Source of the DNA: CAVVAL01 sp963742725
GTDB lineage: Bacteria > Actinomycetota > Actinomycetes > Mycobacteriales > Cryptosporangiaceae
DNA length: 64,000 bases
Direction: 5' to 3'
Assembly: GCA_963742725.1 (NCBI GenBank)
Contig: CAVUMX010000003.1
Span: 1,054,001-1,118,000 of the forward strand
In this document: positions 10,798 to 18,370 of the stretch, piece after piece
Position numbering within the stretch: the first letter of the stretch is position 1
Layout: every line of letters begins with the position of its first letter
Program-made: the position numbers and the translations under genes
The notes under the pieces: generated by a model
What the model saw: only the letters and a program-made list of their open reading frames with translations
Databases searched by the model: none
Told to the model about the DNA's origin: nothing

Positions 10798-11778
10798 GTG
10801 GCTGAGGTGGCGCGGGAGATTGATGTCGCGGCGTATGCGGCCGGGGTGAAGGCCGGGTCACGGGCGTGGATCGCGCGGGCGATCACGCTGGTCGAGTCGG
10901 TACGCGCCGACCACCGGGCAGCCGCGCAGGAGCTGCTGGTCGCGCTGACCCCCGACGCGGGCCACGCGCGTCGCGTCGGGATCACCGGCGTCCCCGGGGT
11001 CGGCAAGTCCACGTTCATCGACGCGCTCGGATCGACGCTCACCGGCGCGGGCCACCGGGTGGCGGTGCTGGCCGTCGACCCGTCGTCCACCCGGACGGGC
11101 GGCAGCATCCTCGGCGACAAGACCCGCATGACCCGGCTCGCGTCCGACGAGTCGGCGTTCGTCCGGCCCTCGCCGACGGCCGGCACGCTCGGGGGCGTGG
11201 CCAAGGCCACCCGCGAGGCGATGGTGGTGGTCGAGGCCGCCGGGTACGACGTGGTGCTGGTCGAGACCGTCGGCGTCGGACAGTCCGAGACGACGGTCGC
11301 CGAGATGGTCGACACGTTCCTGTTCCTCACCCTCGCCCGGACCGGCGACCAGCTCCAGGGCATCAAGAAGGGCGTCCTGGAGCTGGCCGACGTGGTCGCC
11401 GTCAACAAGGCCGACGGCCCGCACGAGATCGAGGCCCGCAAAGCCGCCCGCGAACTCGCCGGTGCGCTACGGCTCATGCGCCCCGACCCGCCGCCCGTTC
11501 TCACGTGCAGCGGACTGTCCGGCGCTGGGCTCGACGACGTCTGGGGCCACGTCGTCGCCCACCAGGACGCGCTGTCGGCCAGCGGCGAACTCGCCGCGCG
11601 GCGCTCCCGGCAGCAGGTCGGTTGGGTGTGGATGCTGGTGCGCGACCGGCTACTCGGCGAGCTGCGCGACCACCCGGCCGTGGCGTCGCTGGCGGCGACC
11701 ATCGAGCGGGACGTCCTCGCCGGGACGCTCACGCCGGCCCTGGCCGCCGACCGTCTCCTCGCCGCCTTCACCCGCTAA
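10798..11778 (+). CDS. meaB: Methylmalonyl-CoA mutase-associated GTPase MeaB (ArgK/YgfD family)
   Basis: This 326-residue P-loop G-protein guards the mutase: it gates adenosylcobalamin loading and protects against inactivation. Walker A GVPGVGKST lies at 64-72, followed by the family block VLAVDPSSTRTGGSILGDKTRM, the VETVGVGQSE switch and the NKADG nucleotide-specificity motif. The C-terminal helical dimerisation arm is present. GTG 10798 is the most upstream start; GTG 10807 is a close alternative. The gap of 300 bp of tandem repeat separates it from mutB, so it may have its own promoter, though co-function with mutAB is clear. Confidence 0.95.
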   Translation: MAEVAREIDVAAYAAGVKAGSRAWIARAITLVESVRADHRAAAQELLVALTPDAGHARRVGITGVPGVGKSTFIDALGSTLTGAGHRVAVLAVDPSSTRTGGSILGDKTRMTRLASDESAFVRPSPTAGTLGGVAKATREAMVVVEAAGYDVVLVETVGVGQSETTVAEMVDTFLFLTLARTGDQLQGIKKGVLELADVVAVNKADGPHEIEARKAARELAGALRLMRPDPPPVLTCSGLSGAGLDDVWGHVVAHQDALSASGELAARRSRQQVGWVWMLVRDRLLGELRDHPAVASLAATIERDVLAGTLTPALAADRLLAAFTR

Positions 11779-11980
11779 GCCGAGCAGCCGCCGCGGACGC
11801 CCGCCCGCCCATGTCGCCGCCTGCCGCCGCCGGCCCCACGCCGCCGACCGCCACCTGCCGCCCCGCGCCACCGCCCCGCGCCGCTAGCCCGGACCGCCGC
11901 CGGCCCCGCGCCACCGCCCCGCGCCGCTAGCCCGCGCCGCCAGCCCGCGCGCTGCCCCGCCGCCGCGCCGCCGGCCGCCC
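11779..11980. other. Gene-free GC-rich tail after meaB
   Basis: This stretch between convergent meaB and the GT39 gene is made almost only of C/G-rich triplets. It includes a direct repeat of CCCCGCGCCACCGCCCCGCG beginning near 11863 and 11903. No open frame here has family features. It leads into the 64-bp palindromic element. Confidence 0.6.
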
Positions 11981-12044
11981 AACTGTCGGGGATATCGGGG
12001 TGTCAGGCGCCCGGTTACAGGACGCTAGTCCGGACAGTCCGGTT
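11981..12044. repeat. 64-bp palindromic element, family 1, copy A
   Basis: This is one of three 64-bp copies that begin AACTGTCGGGG and end ACAGTCCGGTT. The ends form an imperfect inverted repeat (ACTGTCGGGGAT against the complement of the right end). It sits in the gap between the convergent meaB and GT39 genes. Copies B and C are at 37672-37735 and 51588-51651, also between convergent genes. About 45 of 64 positions agree in all three copies by eye. A bidirectional terminator or a REP-like mobile palindrome are the two readings. Confidence 0.8.
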
Positions 12045-12117
12045 CGGTGGCGGCGGCGGCGGCGGTGGCGGCGGGCGGCGGGCGGGGCGGCGGGCAGTGG
12101 CGGTGGCGAAGGGGTGT

Positions 12118-14163
12118 TTACGGGGTCAGGTTGTAGACGGTGGCGCCGCCGACGGTTGTGGAGGTGTAGTTCGCGGCGACCCACTCGGCGATGCGGGCGC
12201 TGCTGTCGCTGCCGCCGTTGGGGCTGCCCATCCGTCCGCCGCCGATGAAGTAGTGGATCTTGCCGTCCCGGACGAACTCCTGGAACTGCGCGAGCGTCGG
12301 CGCCGGATCGCTGCCGTTGAACCCGCCGATCGCCATGACCGGTTCGCCCGTCGCGAGCTGGTACCCGGACGCCGCGTTCGATCCGACCGCGGCCGCCGCC
12401 CACGTGTAGCGGGAGGCGTCCCGCTTCAGCAGCGCGATCAGGTCGGCGCTGGGCGTGCTGCCGCGCAGCAACCCGCCGAGCGCCCCGCCCGGCCCGACCC
12501 CGGTCCGCAACGGCCCGCCACTCGGAGCGGCATCGTCAGGAACGCCATTGGACCCAGCACCGTCAGGGCCCGCGCCGTCTGGACGGGCGCCGTCAGGATC
12601 AGCACCGTTACGCCCAGCACTGTCAGGACCAGCCCCCGGAGCACCGCCGCCGGGCAACGAAGCTCCCGGCGGGCGGCGGAACAGGCGTGGCCCGTTCCCG
12701 CCAGCGACCTGCGGCCCGGCCGTCACGATGGCGCCCACGTGCGCGCTGCCGGCGGTCTGCACCGAGTACGCGGCCGGCGCCGCGAGCGCCACGACGAGCG
12801 CCGCCCCGGCGACGACCGAACCGAGCCGCCGGGGCAGCCGCACGAGCAACGCCACCGCACCGGCGAGCCCCGCGACCAGCACAGCCGTCCGCAGCCAGGG
12901 CAGCCAGTCGGCCGACCGTCCGAGGAGGACGTACGCCCACCCGGCGGTGCTCCCGAGTGCCACGGCCAGCACCGCGCGGGCCCACAGCGCGCTGCGCCAT
13001 TTCCAGACGGACGCCACGCCGATCCCGACCAGCGCGGCGACGGCCGGCGCCAGCGCCACCGTGTAGTACGCGTGGAAGATGCCCTGCATGAAGCTGAAGA
13101 TCAGGCCGGTGACGAGGAGCCAGCCGGTCCAGAGCAGCGTGGCGGCGCGGGTCAGTCCGCGGGTCCGCCAGAGCAGGACGGCGGCGAACAGCAGCGCGGC
13201 CGGGACGAGCCATGCGATCTGGCCGCCGATCTCGGCGTCGAACATCCGCGTCCAGCCGGTCTCGCCCCACCTGCCGCCGTTGCCGCCAGCCGGCGCGCCG
13301 CCCACGCTGCCGGTCTGCTCGCCGGTGAGCCGGCCGAGTCCGTTGTAGCCCAGCACCAGTTCCAGGACGCTGTTGTTCTGCGATCCGCCGATGTAGGGGC
13401 GGCTCGCCGCCGGCCACAGCTCGACGATCGCGACCCACCATCCGGCCGAGACGATGAGGGCGGCGCCGGCGGCCAGCAGCTGGACGATCCGTCGCCGTAC
13501 CGGCGTGGGCGCCGCCACCAGGTACACGAGCGCGAGTACCGGCACGATCAGGAACGCTTGGAGCATCTTGGTGAGGAAGCCGAGCCCGATCGCTGCGCCG
13601 GCCAGCGCGATCCAGCGCGTGCTGGCCGATTCCACCGCCCGGAGCGTGCAGTACGCGGCGGCGACGAGGGTCAGCGTGAGCAGGGCGTCCGGGTTGTTGA
13701 ACCGGAACATGAGCGTCGCGACCGGGGTCAGTGCCAGCGCGGCGCCGGCGATCAGCCCCGCCGCGGCCGAGGACGTGCGCCGGACGGTCGCGTACAGCAG
13801 CGCCACCGCCGCGACTCCTTCGAGCGCCTGCGGCACGAGCAGGCTCCAGGCGTTGACGCCGAAGATCCGCGCGGACAGCGCCATCACCCACAGGGACGCG
13901 GGCGGCTTGTCGACGGTGATGAAGTTCGCCGCGTCGGACGATCCGAAGAAGAACGCCTTCCAGTCCTCGCTGCCGGCCTGGACGGCCGCCGCGTAGAAGC
14001 TGTTCGCCCATCCGGAGGCGGACAGGCCCCACAGGTACAGGACGGCGGTGGTGGCGAGCAGGGCCAGGAGCGCCGGGCGTACCCAGCGTGGATCGTCGGG
14101 TCGTGTGCGGCGGCGCCTCCCGAAGATCGGGGCGGCGTGGAAGGCGGGCGTGGTCGCGGTCAT
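12118..14163 (-). CDS. GT39/ArnT-like polyprenyl-linked glycosyltransferase (integral membrane)
   Basis: This 681-residue membrane protein resembles the PMT/ArnT-type glycosyltransferases that use polyprenyl-phosphate sugars outside the membrane. Seen: a short cytosolic N-terminus, a first extracellular loop with WANSFYAAAVQAGSEDWKAF and TVDKPPASLW, about ten further membrane segments, and a C-terminal extracellular domain ending in a TTTVGGATVYNL strand. Between them lies a Gly/Pro/Asp-rich linker with repeated GPDGA-type units, an in-frame low-complexity expansion. ATG 14163 lies 17 bp after the GT2/GtrA stop, so the two form one operon. The GT2 protein probably makes the lipid-linked sugar that this enzyme transfers. 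Confidence 0.85.
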   Translation of the reverse strand: MTATTPAFHAAPIFGRRRRTRPDDPRWVRPALLALLATTAVLYLWGLSASGWANSFYAAAVQAGSEDWKAFFFGSSDAANFITVDKPPASLWVMALSARIFGVNAWSLLVPQALEGVAAVALLYATVRRTSSAAAGLIAGAALALTPVATLMFRFNNPDALLTLTLVAAAYCTLRAVESASTRWIALAGAAIGLGFLTKMLQAFLIVPVLALVYLVAAPTPVRRRIVQLLAAGAALIVSAGWWVAIVELWPAASRPYIGGSQNNSVLELVLGYNGLGRLTGEQTGSVGGAPAGGNGGRWGETGWTRMFDAEIGGQIAWLVPAALLFAAVLLWRTRGLTRAATLLWTGWLLVTGLIFSFMQGIFHAYYTVALAPAVAALVGIGVASVWKWRSALWARAVLAVALGSTAGWAYVLLGRSADWLPWLRTAVLVAGLAGAVALLVRLPRRLGSVVAGAALVVALAAPAAYSVQTAGSAHVGAIVTAGPQVAGGNGPRLFRRPPGASLPGGGAPGAGPDSAGRNGADPDGARPDGAGPDGAGSNGVPDDAAPSGGPLRTGVGPGGALGGLLRGSTPSADLIALLKRDASRYTWAAAAVGSNAASGYQLATGEPVMAIGGFNGSDPAPTLAQFQEFVRDGKIHYFIGGGRMGSPNGGSDSSARIAEWVAANYTSTTVGGATVYNLTP

Positions 14164-14180
14164 GGTCGGGTCTCCAGGGT

Positions 14181-15458
14181 TCAGCGGGAACGGCGCGGGT
14201 GGAACACCCAGGCGCGGAAGAGCAGGAAGCGGAGCACCGTGGCGGCGAGGTTGCCGGCGACGAGGGCGCCCAGCTCGGCGGCCCGGCCGGCGTCGGGTAC
14301 CAGCGCCGACAGCCCGGCGAGCGCGCCGGTGGTCAGGGCCAGCCCGAGCCCGAGGACGAACAGGCCCTCGGCCTGGTGCTGCCAGCGGCGGCGTGGCCCG
14401 GTGATCCCGAACGTGAGGCGACGGTTCGCGGCGGTGTTGACGACCGTGGCGACGAGGAGCGAGAGCAGGTTCGCGCCGAACGCTCCGAGGACGCCGCGCA
14501 GCCCGGCGTACAGCCCCAGGTGGACTGCCGTGGTGAACGCGCCGATCCCGGCGAACCGCACGAGCTGGGGGACGAGACCGGCCGGTAGGTCGGCGCGGCC
14601 GAGCTTCTCGCGCAGCGGAGCGAGCGGGAGGCTGGACAGGGTGCGCCCGAGACGGGCGATCCCGCGCAGGTCGTCGATCGCGGTGGCGACGATGTCGACC
14701 CGGCTGTCGGGGTCGTCGACCCAGTCCACCGGCACCTCGTGGATCCGCAGCCCGGCGCGTTCGGCGAGGACGAGCAGTTCGGTGTCGAAGAACCAGCCCG
14801 CGTCCTCGACCAGGGGCAGCAGCTCGTCGGCGACGTCCTTGCGGATCGCCTTGAAGCCGCACTGCGCGTCGGAGAACTTCGCGGCGAGTGTCCCGCGCAG
14901 CAGCAGGTTGTAGCAGCGCGAGATCAGCTCCCGCTTGGCGCCGCGCACCACGCGCGACCCGCGCGACAGGCGGGTGCCGATGGCGAGGTCGGAGTGGCCC
15001 GACAGCAGGGGCGCGACCAGCGGCAGCAGGGCCGACAGGTCGGTGGACAGGTCGACGTCCATGTAGGCGAGGACGGTGGCGTCCGAGGCGGCCCACGCCG
15101 CGCGGAGCGCCTGCCCCCGGCCCTTGACCGGCAGGTGAAGGGCGTGGACGCCGGGCAGCTCCGACGCGAGCGCCGTGGCGGTCGACCAGGTGTCGTCGGT
15201 GCTCGCGTTGTCGGCGATCGTGATCCGGACCGGGAACGGCAGCTCCAGCGCGTGCAGCCGGCGGATGCTCGACTCCAGCGTGGACGCCTCGTTGTGGACC
15301 GGCACGACGATCTCGACGGCGAGCGCGCGGGCGGCGGCGCGCGGCAGGGCGGCGGCGTCAGGCTGGCCCGCGGCGCGCGGCAGGGCGGAGGCGTCAGGCT
15401 GGCCGGCGGCGGGCGGTCGGGCGGCGGGCGGTGGCTCACCCCAGGTGGTTGTCGTCAT
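14181..15458 (-). CDS. Bifunctional GT2 glycosyltransferase / GtrA-family membrane protein
   Basis: This 425-residue protein has an N-terminal GT2 domain of the dolichyl/undecaprenyl-phosphate sugar synthase type: EIVVPVHNEASTLE, IADNASTDDTW, a DVDLSTD metal motif and QCGFKAIRKDV. It is joined to a C-terminal four-helix GtrA domain that may flip the lipid-linked sugar. The first 50 residues are a low-complexity region with two 36-bp units (QPDA.ALPRAAG). The frame is open back to 15533, but ATG 15458 gives a normal N-terminus and lies 23 nt from the TCCCAG box array, matching the response regulator gene. It is the first gene of the operon with the GT39 enzyme. Confidence 0.88.
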   Translation of the reverse strand: MTTTTWGEPPPAARPPAAGQPDASALPRAAGQPDAAALPRAAARALAVEIVVPVHNEASTLESSIRRLHALELPFPVRITIADNASTDDTWSTATALASELPGVHALHLPVKGRGQALRAAWAASDATVLAYMDVDLSTDLSALLPLVAPLLSGHSDLAIGTRLSRGSRVVRGAKRELISRCYNLLLRGTLAAKFSDAQCGFKAIRKDVADELLPLVEDAGWFFDTELLVLAERAGLRIHEVPVDWVDDPDSRVDIVATAIDDLRGIARLGRTLSSLPLAPLREKLGRADLPAGLVPQLVRFAGIGAFTTAVHLGLYAGLRGVLGAFGANLLSLLVATVVNTAANRRLTFGITGPRRRWQHQAEGLFVLGLGLALTTGALAGLSALVPDAGRAAELGALVAGNLAATVLRFLLFRAWVFHPRRSR

Positions 15459-15481
15459 GGCGGCCACGCTGCCGGCCCAGC

Positions 15482-15520
15482 CTGGGACCGCCCTGGACGC
15501 TAGCTGGGAGTTGCCTGGGA
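15482..15520 (-). promoter_or_regulatory. Four TCCCAG direct repeats, 11-bp period, upstream of the GT2/GtrA gene
   Basis: Read on the minus strand, hexamers start every 11 bp: TCCCAG, TCCCAG, GTCCAG (one mismatch), TCCCAG; on the plus strand they occupy 15515-15520, 15504-15509, 15493-15498 and 15482-15487. After the last box come 10 nt, a CAGCGT that fits NANNNT (15466-15471), then 7 nt and ATG 15458. Part of the array overlaps the last codons of the sensor kinase gene. The response regulator promoter has the same layout, so this is most likely the binding site of that regulator. Confidence 0.7.
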
Positions 15521-16912
15521 GCCTTCGCCGCACAGCAGCGGCAGGTCGACGTCGAAGGTGGTGCCCTCGCCCGGCGCGGACCGGACGGCCACGGTGCCGC
15601 GGTGCGCCGCCACGAGGGCGGCGACGATCGACAGGCCGAGGCCCGTGCCCCCGTTGCGCCGGACCCGCGCGGAGTCGACCCGGTAGAAGCGCTCGAAGAC
15701 CCGGTCGGCGTGCTCGGGCGCCAGGCCGGGGCCGTCGTCGGCGACGGAGAGGCGGGCGGTGGCCGGGTTGGTGCTCAGCTCGACCTGGACCGCCGTGCCG
15801 GCCGGCGTGTGGGCGGCGGCGTTGGACAGGAGGTTCCCCAGTACCTGGCGCAGCCGGGCTTCGTCGCCGAGGACGACGGGCGGCGAAGGCCCGCCGCGGG
15901 CCACGAGCGTGATCGTGTGGTCGGGTGCGACGAGCTTGGCGCCGGTGACGGCGTCGGCGGTGAGCGCGAGCAGGTCGACGGGGTGGCGTTCCAGCGGCCG
16001 CTGCTGGTCGAGACGGGCGAGCAGCAGCAGGTCCTCGACGAGCAGGCCCATGCGCGCGGCCTCGTCCTCGATGCGGCGGAACACGTCGTCCGGGTCCTCG
16101 ACGGCGCCTTGCCGGTGCAGTTCGGCGAATCCCCGGATGGAGGTGAGCGGGGTGCGCAGCTCGTGACTGGCGTCCGCGACGAACCGCCGCATCCGCTGCT
16201 CCGACGCCCGCGCGTGCGACTCGGACGCCTCCTGTGCACGGAACGCCGACTCGATCTGGTGGAGCATCGTGTTGAGCGCGGTGGCGAGCCGTCCGACCTC
16301 GGTCCGGCCGTCGGCGCGGGGTACCCGGCGCGACAGGTCGCCGGCGGCGATGGCCTCGGCCGTCACCTCGACCTCGACGAGGCGCCGCAGGCTCGACCGC
16401 ACGGCGAGGTACCCGAGGACGGCGAGCACCACGAGGACGGCGATGCCCACGCCCAGCTCGATGGCCGCGAGCCGGCTGACCGTGTCGTCCACCTCGTTCA
16501 GCGTGATGGCGACGGTGAGGGTCTCGCCGCCGCGCAGGTGTTCGACCAGCACCCGCCAGTCGGCGCCGGCGCCGGTCGGCGACGCGGTGAACGGCACGCC
16601 GACCGGGGGGCCGTCCGGGATGTCCGGTGGCGACTGGCCCGGCAGTCCCTCGCCCGGCGGTTGCAGGTCCTCGTCGTCGATCGTGCCGCCGGGCTTCGTG
16701 ATCAGCCGGTAGAACGCCGTCGGCGGGGCGGGCCGGGCGCCGTTCGGGGGCGGCGATCCCTGGGCCGCCCTCGGCGCGGTGGCCTCGAGCTGGGCGTCGA
16801 CGCGGTCCATCAGGTAGCCGCGCAGGGCGATCACGCCGGTGGCGCCCGCCGCGACGAGCCCGACCGTGGCGAGCGCGACCAGCGTGGCGACCAGCTTGAG
16901 GCGAAGGCTCAT
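15500..16912 (-). CDS. Two-component sensor histidine kinase (HAMP, HisKA, HATPase)
   Basis: This 470-residue membrane kinase has an N-terminal transmembrane segment (about 8-30), an extracellular Pro-rich sensor region to about 150, a second transmembrane segment (VGIAVLVVLAVLGYLAV), HAMP, then HisKA with phospho-acceptor His250 in ASHELRTPLTS. The HATPase follows with the N box, DDGPGLAPEH, FERFYRVD and GGTGLGLSI. ATG 16912 overlaps the regulator stop by 4 bp. It is the partner of the OmpR-type regulator just upstream. The signal is unknown; position next to cell-envelope glycosyltransferases suggests an envelope cue (inference). Confidence 0.93.
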   Translation of the reverse strand: MSLRLKLVATLVALATVGLVAAGATGVIALRGYLMDRVDAQLEATAPRAAQGSPPPNGARPAPPTAFYRLITKPGGTIDDEDLQPPGEGLPGQSPPDIPDGPPVGVPFTASPTGAGADWRVLVEHLRGGETLTVAITLNEVDDTVSRLAAIELGVGIAVLVVLAVLGYLAVRSSLRRLVEVEVTAEAIAAGDLSRRVPRADGRTEVGRLATALNTMLHQIESAFRAQEASESHARASEQRMRRFVADASHELRTPLTSIRGFAELHRQGAVEDPDDVFRRIEDEAARMGLLVEDLLLLARLDQQRPLERHPVDLLALTADAVTGAKLVAPDHTITLVARGGPSPPVVLGDEARLRQVLGNLLSNAAAHTPAGTAVQVELSTNPATARLSVADDGPGLAPEHADRVFERFYRVDSARVRRNGGTGLGLSIVAALVAAHRGTVAVRSAPGEGTTFDVDLPLLCGEGSQATPS

Positions 16913-17607
16913 GGCCGGGGGAGGCGCAGCACGTACCCGACGCCGCGCAGCGTGTGGATCAGCCGGGGCTCGGTGGTGTCGACCTTGCGCCGCAGGTAGG
17001 AGATGTAGGACTCGACGATGCCGCCGTCGCCGCCGAAGTCGTAGTGCCAGACGTGGTCGAGGATCTGCGCCTTCGACAGCACGCGGCCGGCGTTGGCGAG
17101 CAGGTACCGCAGCAGCTCGAACTCGGTGGGCGACAGTGCGACCGGAACGCCTGCCTTCCACACCTCGTGGGTGTCGTCGTCGAGTTCGATGTCGCCGAAC
17201 GCCTTCCGGGGCGCCGGGACGCCGTCGCCCACGCGGCGCAGCACGGCCCGGATCCGCGCGATCACCTCCTCCAGGCTGAACGGCTTGGTCACGTAGTCGT
17301 CGCCGCCCAGCGTGAGGCCGGTGATCTTGTCCTCGGTGGCGTCGCGGGCCGTCAGGAACAGCACGGGGACGCGGGCGCCCTCGCCGCGGATGCGCCGCAG
17401 CACGTCGAAGCCGTCGACGTCCGGGAGCATGACGTCGAGCAGCACCAGGTCGGGCCGGAACTCGCGCGCCCGGGCCACGGCGTCGCGGCCGTTGGTGGCG
17501 CTGGCGACGTCGAAGCCGGCGAAGCGCAGGCTGACCGACAGCAGCTCCACGATGTTGGGCTCGTCGTCGACCACCAGCAGTCGCGTGCCCGGTTCGGTAG
17601 AGGTCAT
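16909..17607 (-). CDS. OmpR-family response regulator
   Basis: This 232-residue regulator has a receiver domain with the acidic pair Asp15/Asp16 (VVDDEPN), phospho-acceptor Asp58 (LVLLDVMLPD), a conserved Thr (FLTARD) and Lys in TKPFS. The C-terminal winged helix is of OmpR type (LSPTEFELLRYLL, VLSKAQILDHVW, SYISYLRRKVD, LRGVGYVLR). It is co-transcribed with the kinase (ATGA overlap). Three TCCCAG boxes 22 nt before its start codon suggest autoregulation. OmpR-type winged helices commonly bind head-to-tail repeats about one helical turn apart, which is the spacing seen. Confidence 0.94.
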   Translation of the reverse strand: MTSTEPGTRLLVVDDEPNIVELLSVSLRFAGFDVASATNGRDAVARAREFRPDLVLLDVMLPDVDGFDVLRRIRGEGARVPVLFLTARDATEDKITGLTLGGDDYVTKPFSLEEVIARIRAVLRRVGDGVPAPRKAFGDIELDDDTHEVWKAGVPVALSPTEFELLRYLLANAGRVLSKAQILDHVWHYDFGGDGGIVESYISYLRRKVDTTEPRLIHTLRGVGYVLRLPRP

Positions 17608-17629
17608 GCCCAGATCGTGTCGACCGTTT

Positions 17630-17657
17630 CTGGGAACAACCTGGGAAAGACCTGGGA
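17630..17657 (-). promoter_or_regulatory. Three TCCCAG direct repeats, 11-bp period, upstream of the response regulator
   Basis: On the minus strand three perfect TCCCAG hexamers lie 11 bp apart (plus-strand CTGGGA at 17630-17635, 17641-17646 and 17652-17657). Then come 10 nt, CACGAT (17614-17619, fits NANNNT), 6 nt and ATG 17607. The box-to-minus-10 distance is the same 10 nt as at the GT2/GtrA promoter. The layout fits activation of a leaderless promoter by tandemly bound OmpR-type dimers. Confidence 0.72.
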
Positions 17658-17674
17658 GCTCGCTGAATATTGGA

Positions 17675-17723
17675 CGGGCCCGTGGTTCTGGTACTCACGA
17701 GGAGTGCCTGCACCACGGGCCCG
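17675..17723. other. Two-tier hairpin between the SRPBCC and response-regulator genes
   Basis: CGGGCCCGTGGT (17675-17686) pairs perfectly with ACCACGGGCCCG (17712-17723). Inside is a symmetric 3x3 internal loop, then GGTACTC pairs with GAGTGCC (one G-T pair) round a 5-nt loop. The structure lies 110 bp after the SRPBCC stop and upstream of the TCCCAG boxes. It could be a terminator without a U tract, a small structured RNA or a recombination remnant. The surrounding 17640-17830 looks less GC-rich than the rest of the window. Confidence 0.55.
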
Positions 17724-17833
17724 CAGAAGAGTGTCTACTCGATCACCATGGGTGACTGCAACCCCTGAAGGGCATTTATTTGCCTTGAACATTGGTCAAA
17801 CGGCGCTGACCAGGCAGGAAGCAGGACAAGAAC

Positions 17834-18274
17834 TCAGTGCTGGACGGGCGCTTCGCACCGCCGCTTGAGCCCGTGCGCTTCCATCTCGACGTACCGGCGG
17901 GTGAGCGCGCCCGTGAACAGCCAGAGCAGCGGCGACAGGAATCCGGACTGCTCGATGCTCAGGACGACCGTCGCGCTGCCGCCCGTCTCGGCGACGACGT
18001 GGTGGCCGCCGACTGTCCTGATGCCCGGGGCCGTCGCCGTCCAGCTGAACGACACCCCGGGGGCGAACTCGGTGACCCGCCAGTCGGTGATGGGCAGCTT
18101 CGGCTGCGTGATCCGCGCGGTGCTGCCGAGGTCCAGCGGACCGGCGTCGAGCCGCTCGACCCGATCGATGCCGGCCGTCCACTCCGGCCACCGCTCGACG
18201 TCGACGAGCGTGTCCCAGATACGTTCGGGGTCTGCCTCGATCTTGATGGAGGTCGCGAACCGCCGGCTACTCAT
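17834..18274 (-). CDS. SRPBCC (START/Bet v1-like) family protein
   Basis: This 146-residue protein has the polyketide-cyclase/START-like fold pattern: IKIEADPERIWDTLVDVERWPEWTAGIDRVE at the N-terminus, a strand-rich middle (TDWRVTEFAPGVSFSWTATAPG), and a C-terminal helix with LTRRYVEMEAHGLKRR. Such proteins bind a hydrophobic ligand in a cavity; no ligand is evident. ATG 18274 is preceded by TATGGT at leaderless distance. It is divergent from the XRE-type gene. The frame is open far upstream but without family features. Confidence 0.85.
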   Translation of the reverse strand: MSSRRFATSIKIEADPERIWDTLVDVERWPEWTAGIDRVERLDAGPLDLGSTARITQPKLPITDWRVTEFAPGVSFSWTATAPGIRTVGGHHVVAETGGSATVVLSIEQSGFLSPLLWLFTGALTRRYVEMEAHGLKRRCEAPVQH

Positions 18275-18280
18275 GCCGGG

Positions 18281-18286
18281 ACCATA
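18281..18286 (-). promoter_or_regulatory. Leaderless -10 element of the SRPBCC gene
   Basis: TATGGT on the minus strand lies 6 nt before ATG 18274, with no Shine-Dalgarno sequence between. This is the leaderless geometry seen at several other genes in the window. Confidence 0.5.
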
Positions 18287-18370
18287 CCGCCCGGTACCGG
18301 CTCCTACGCCGGAACGGCGGCCGGCGGTGGCCAAACTGCGGCAGGCGGGCGATGATGCCGGACGGGGGTT

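Noticed and set aside
12097..14913. 938-codon plus-strand open frame over the glycosyltransferase genes
   Set aside because: Antisense shadow; no domain features, and the minus-strand frame has membrane helices and family motifs.
17604..17792. 62-codon minus-strand frame upstream of the response regulator
   Set aside because: It only reads through the regulator promoter and the hairpin; no ribosome site and no family features.
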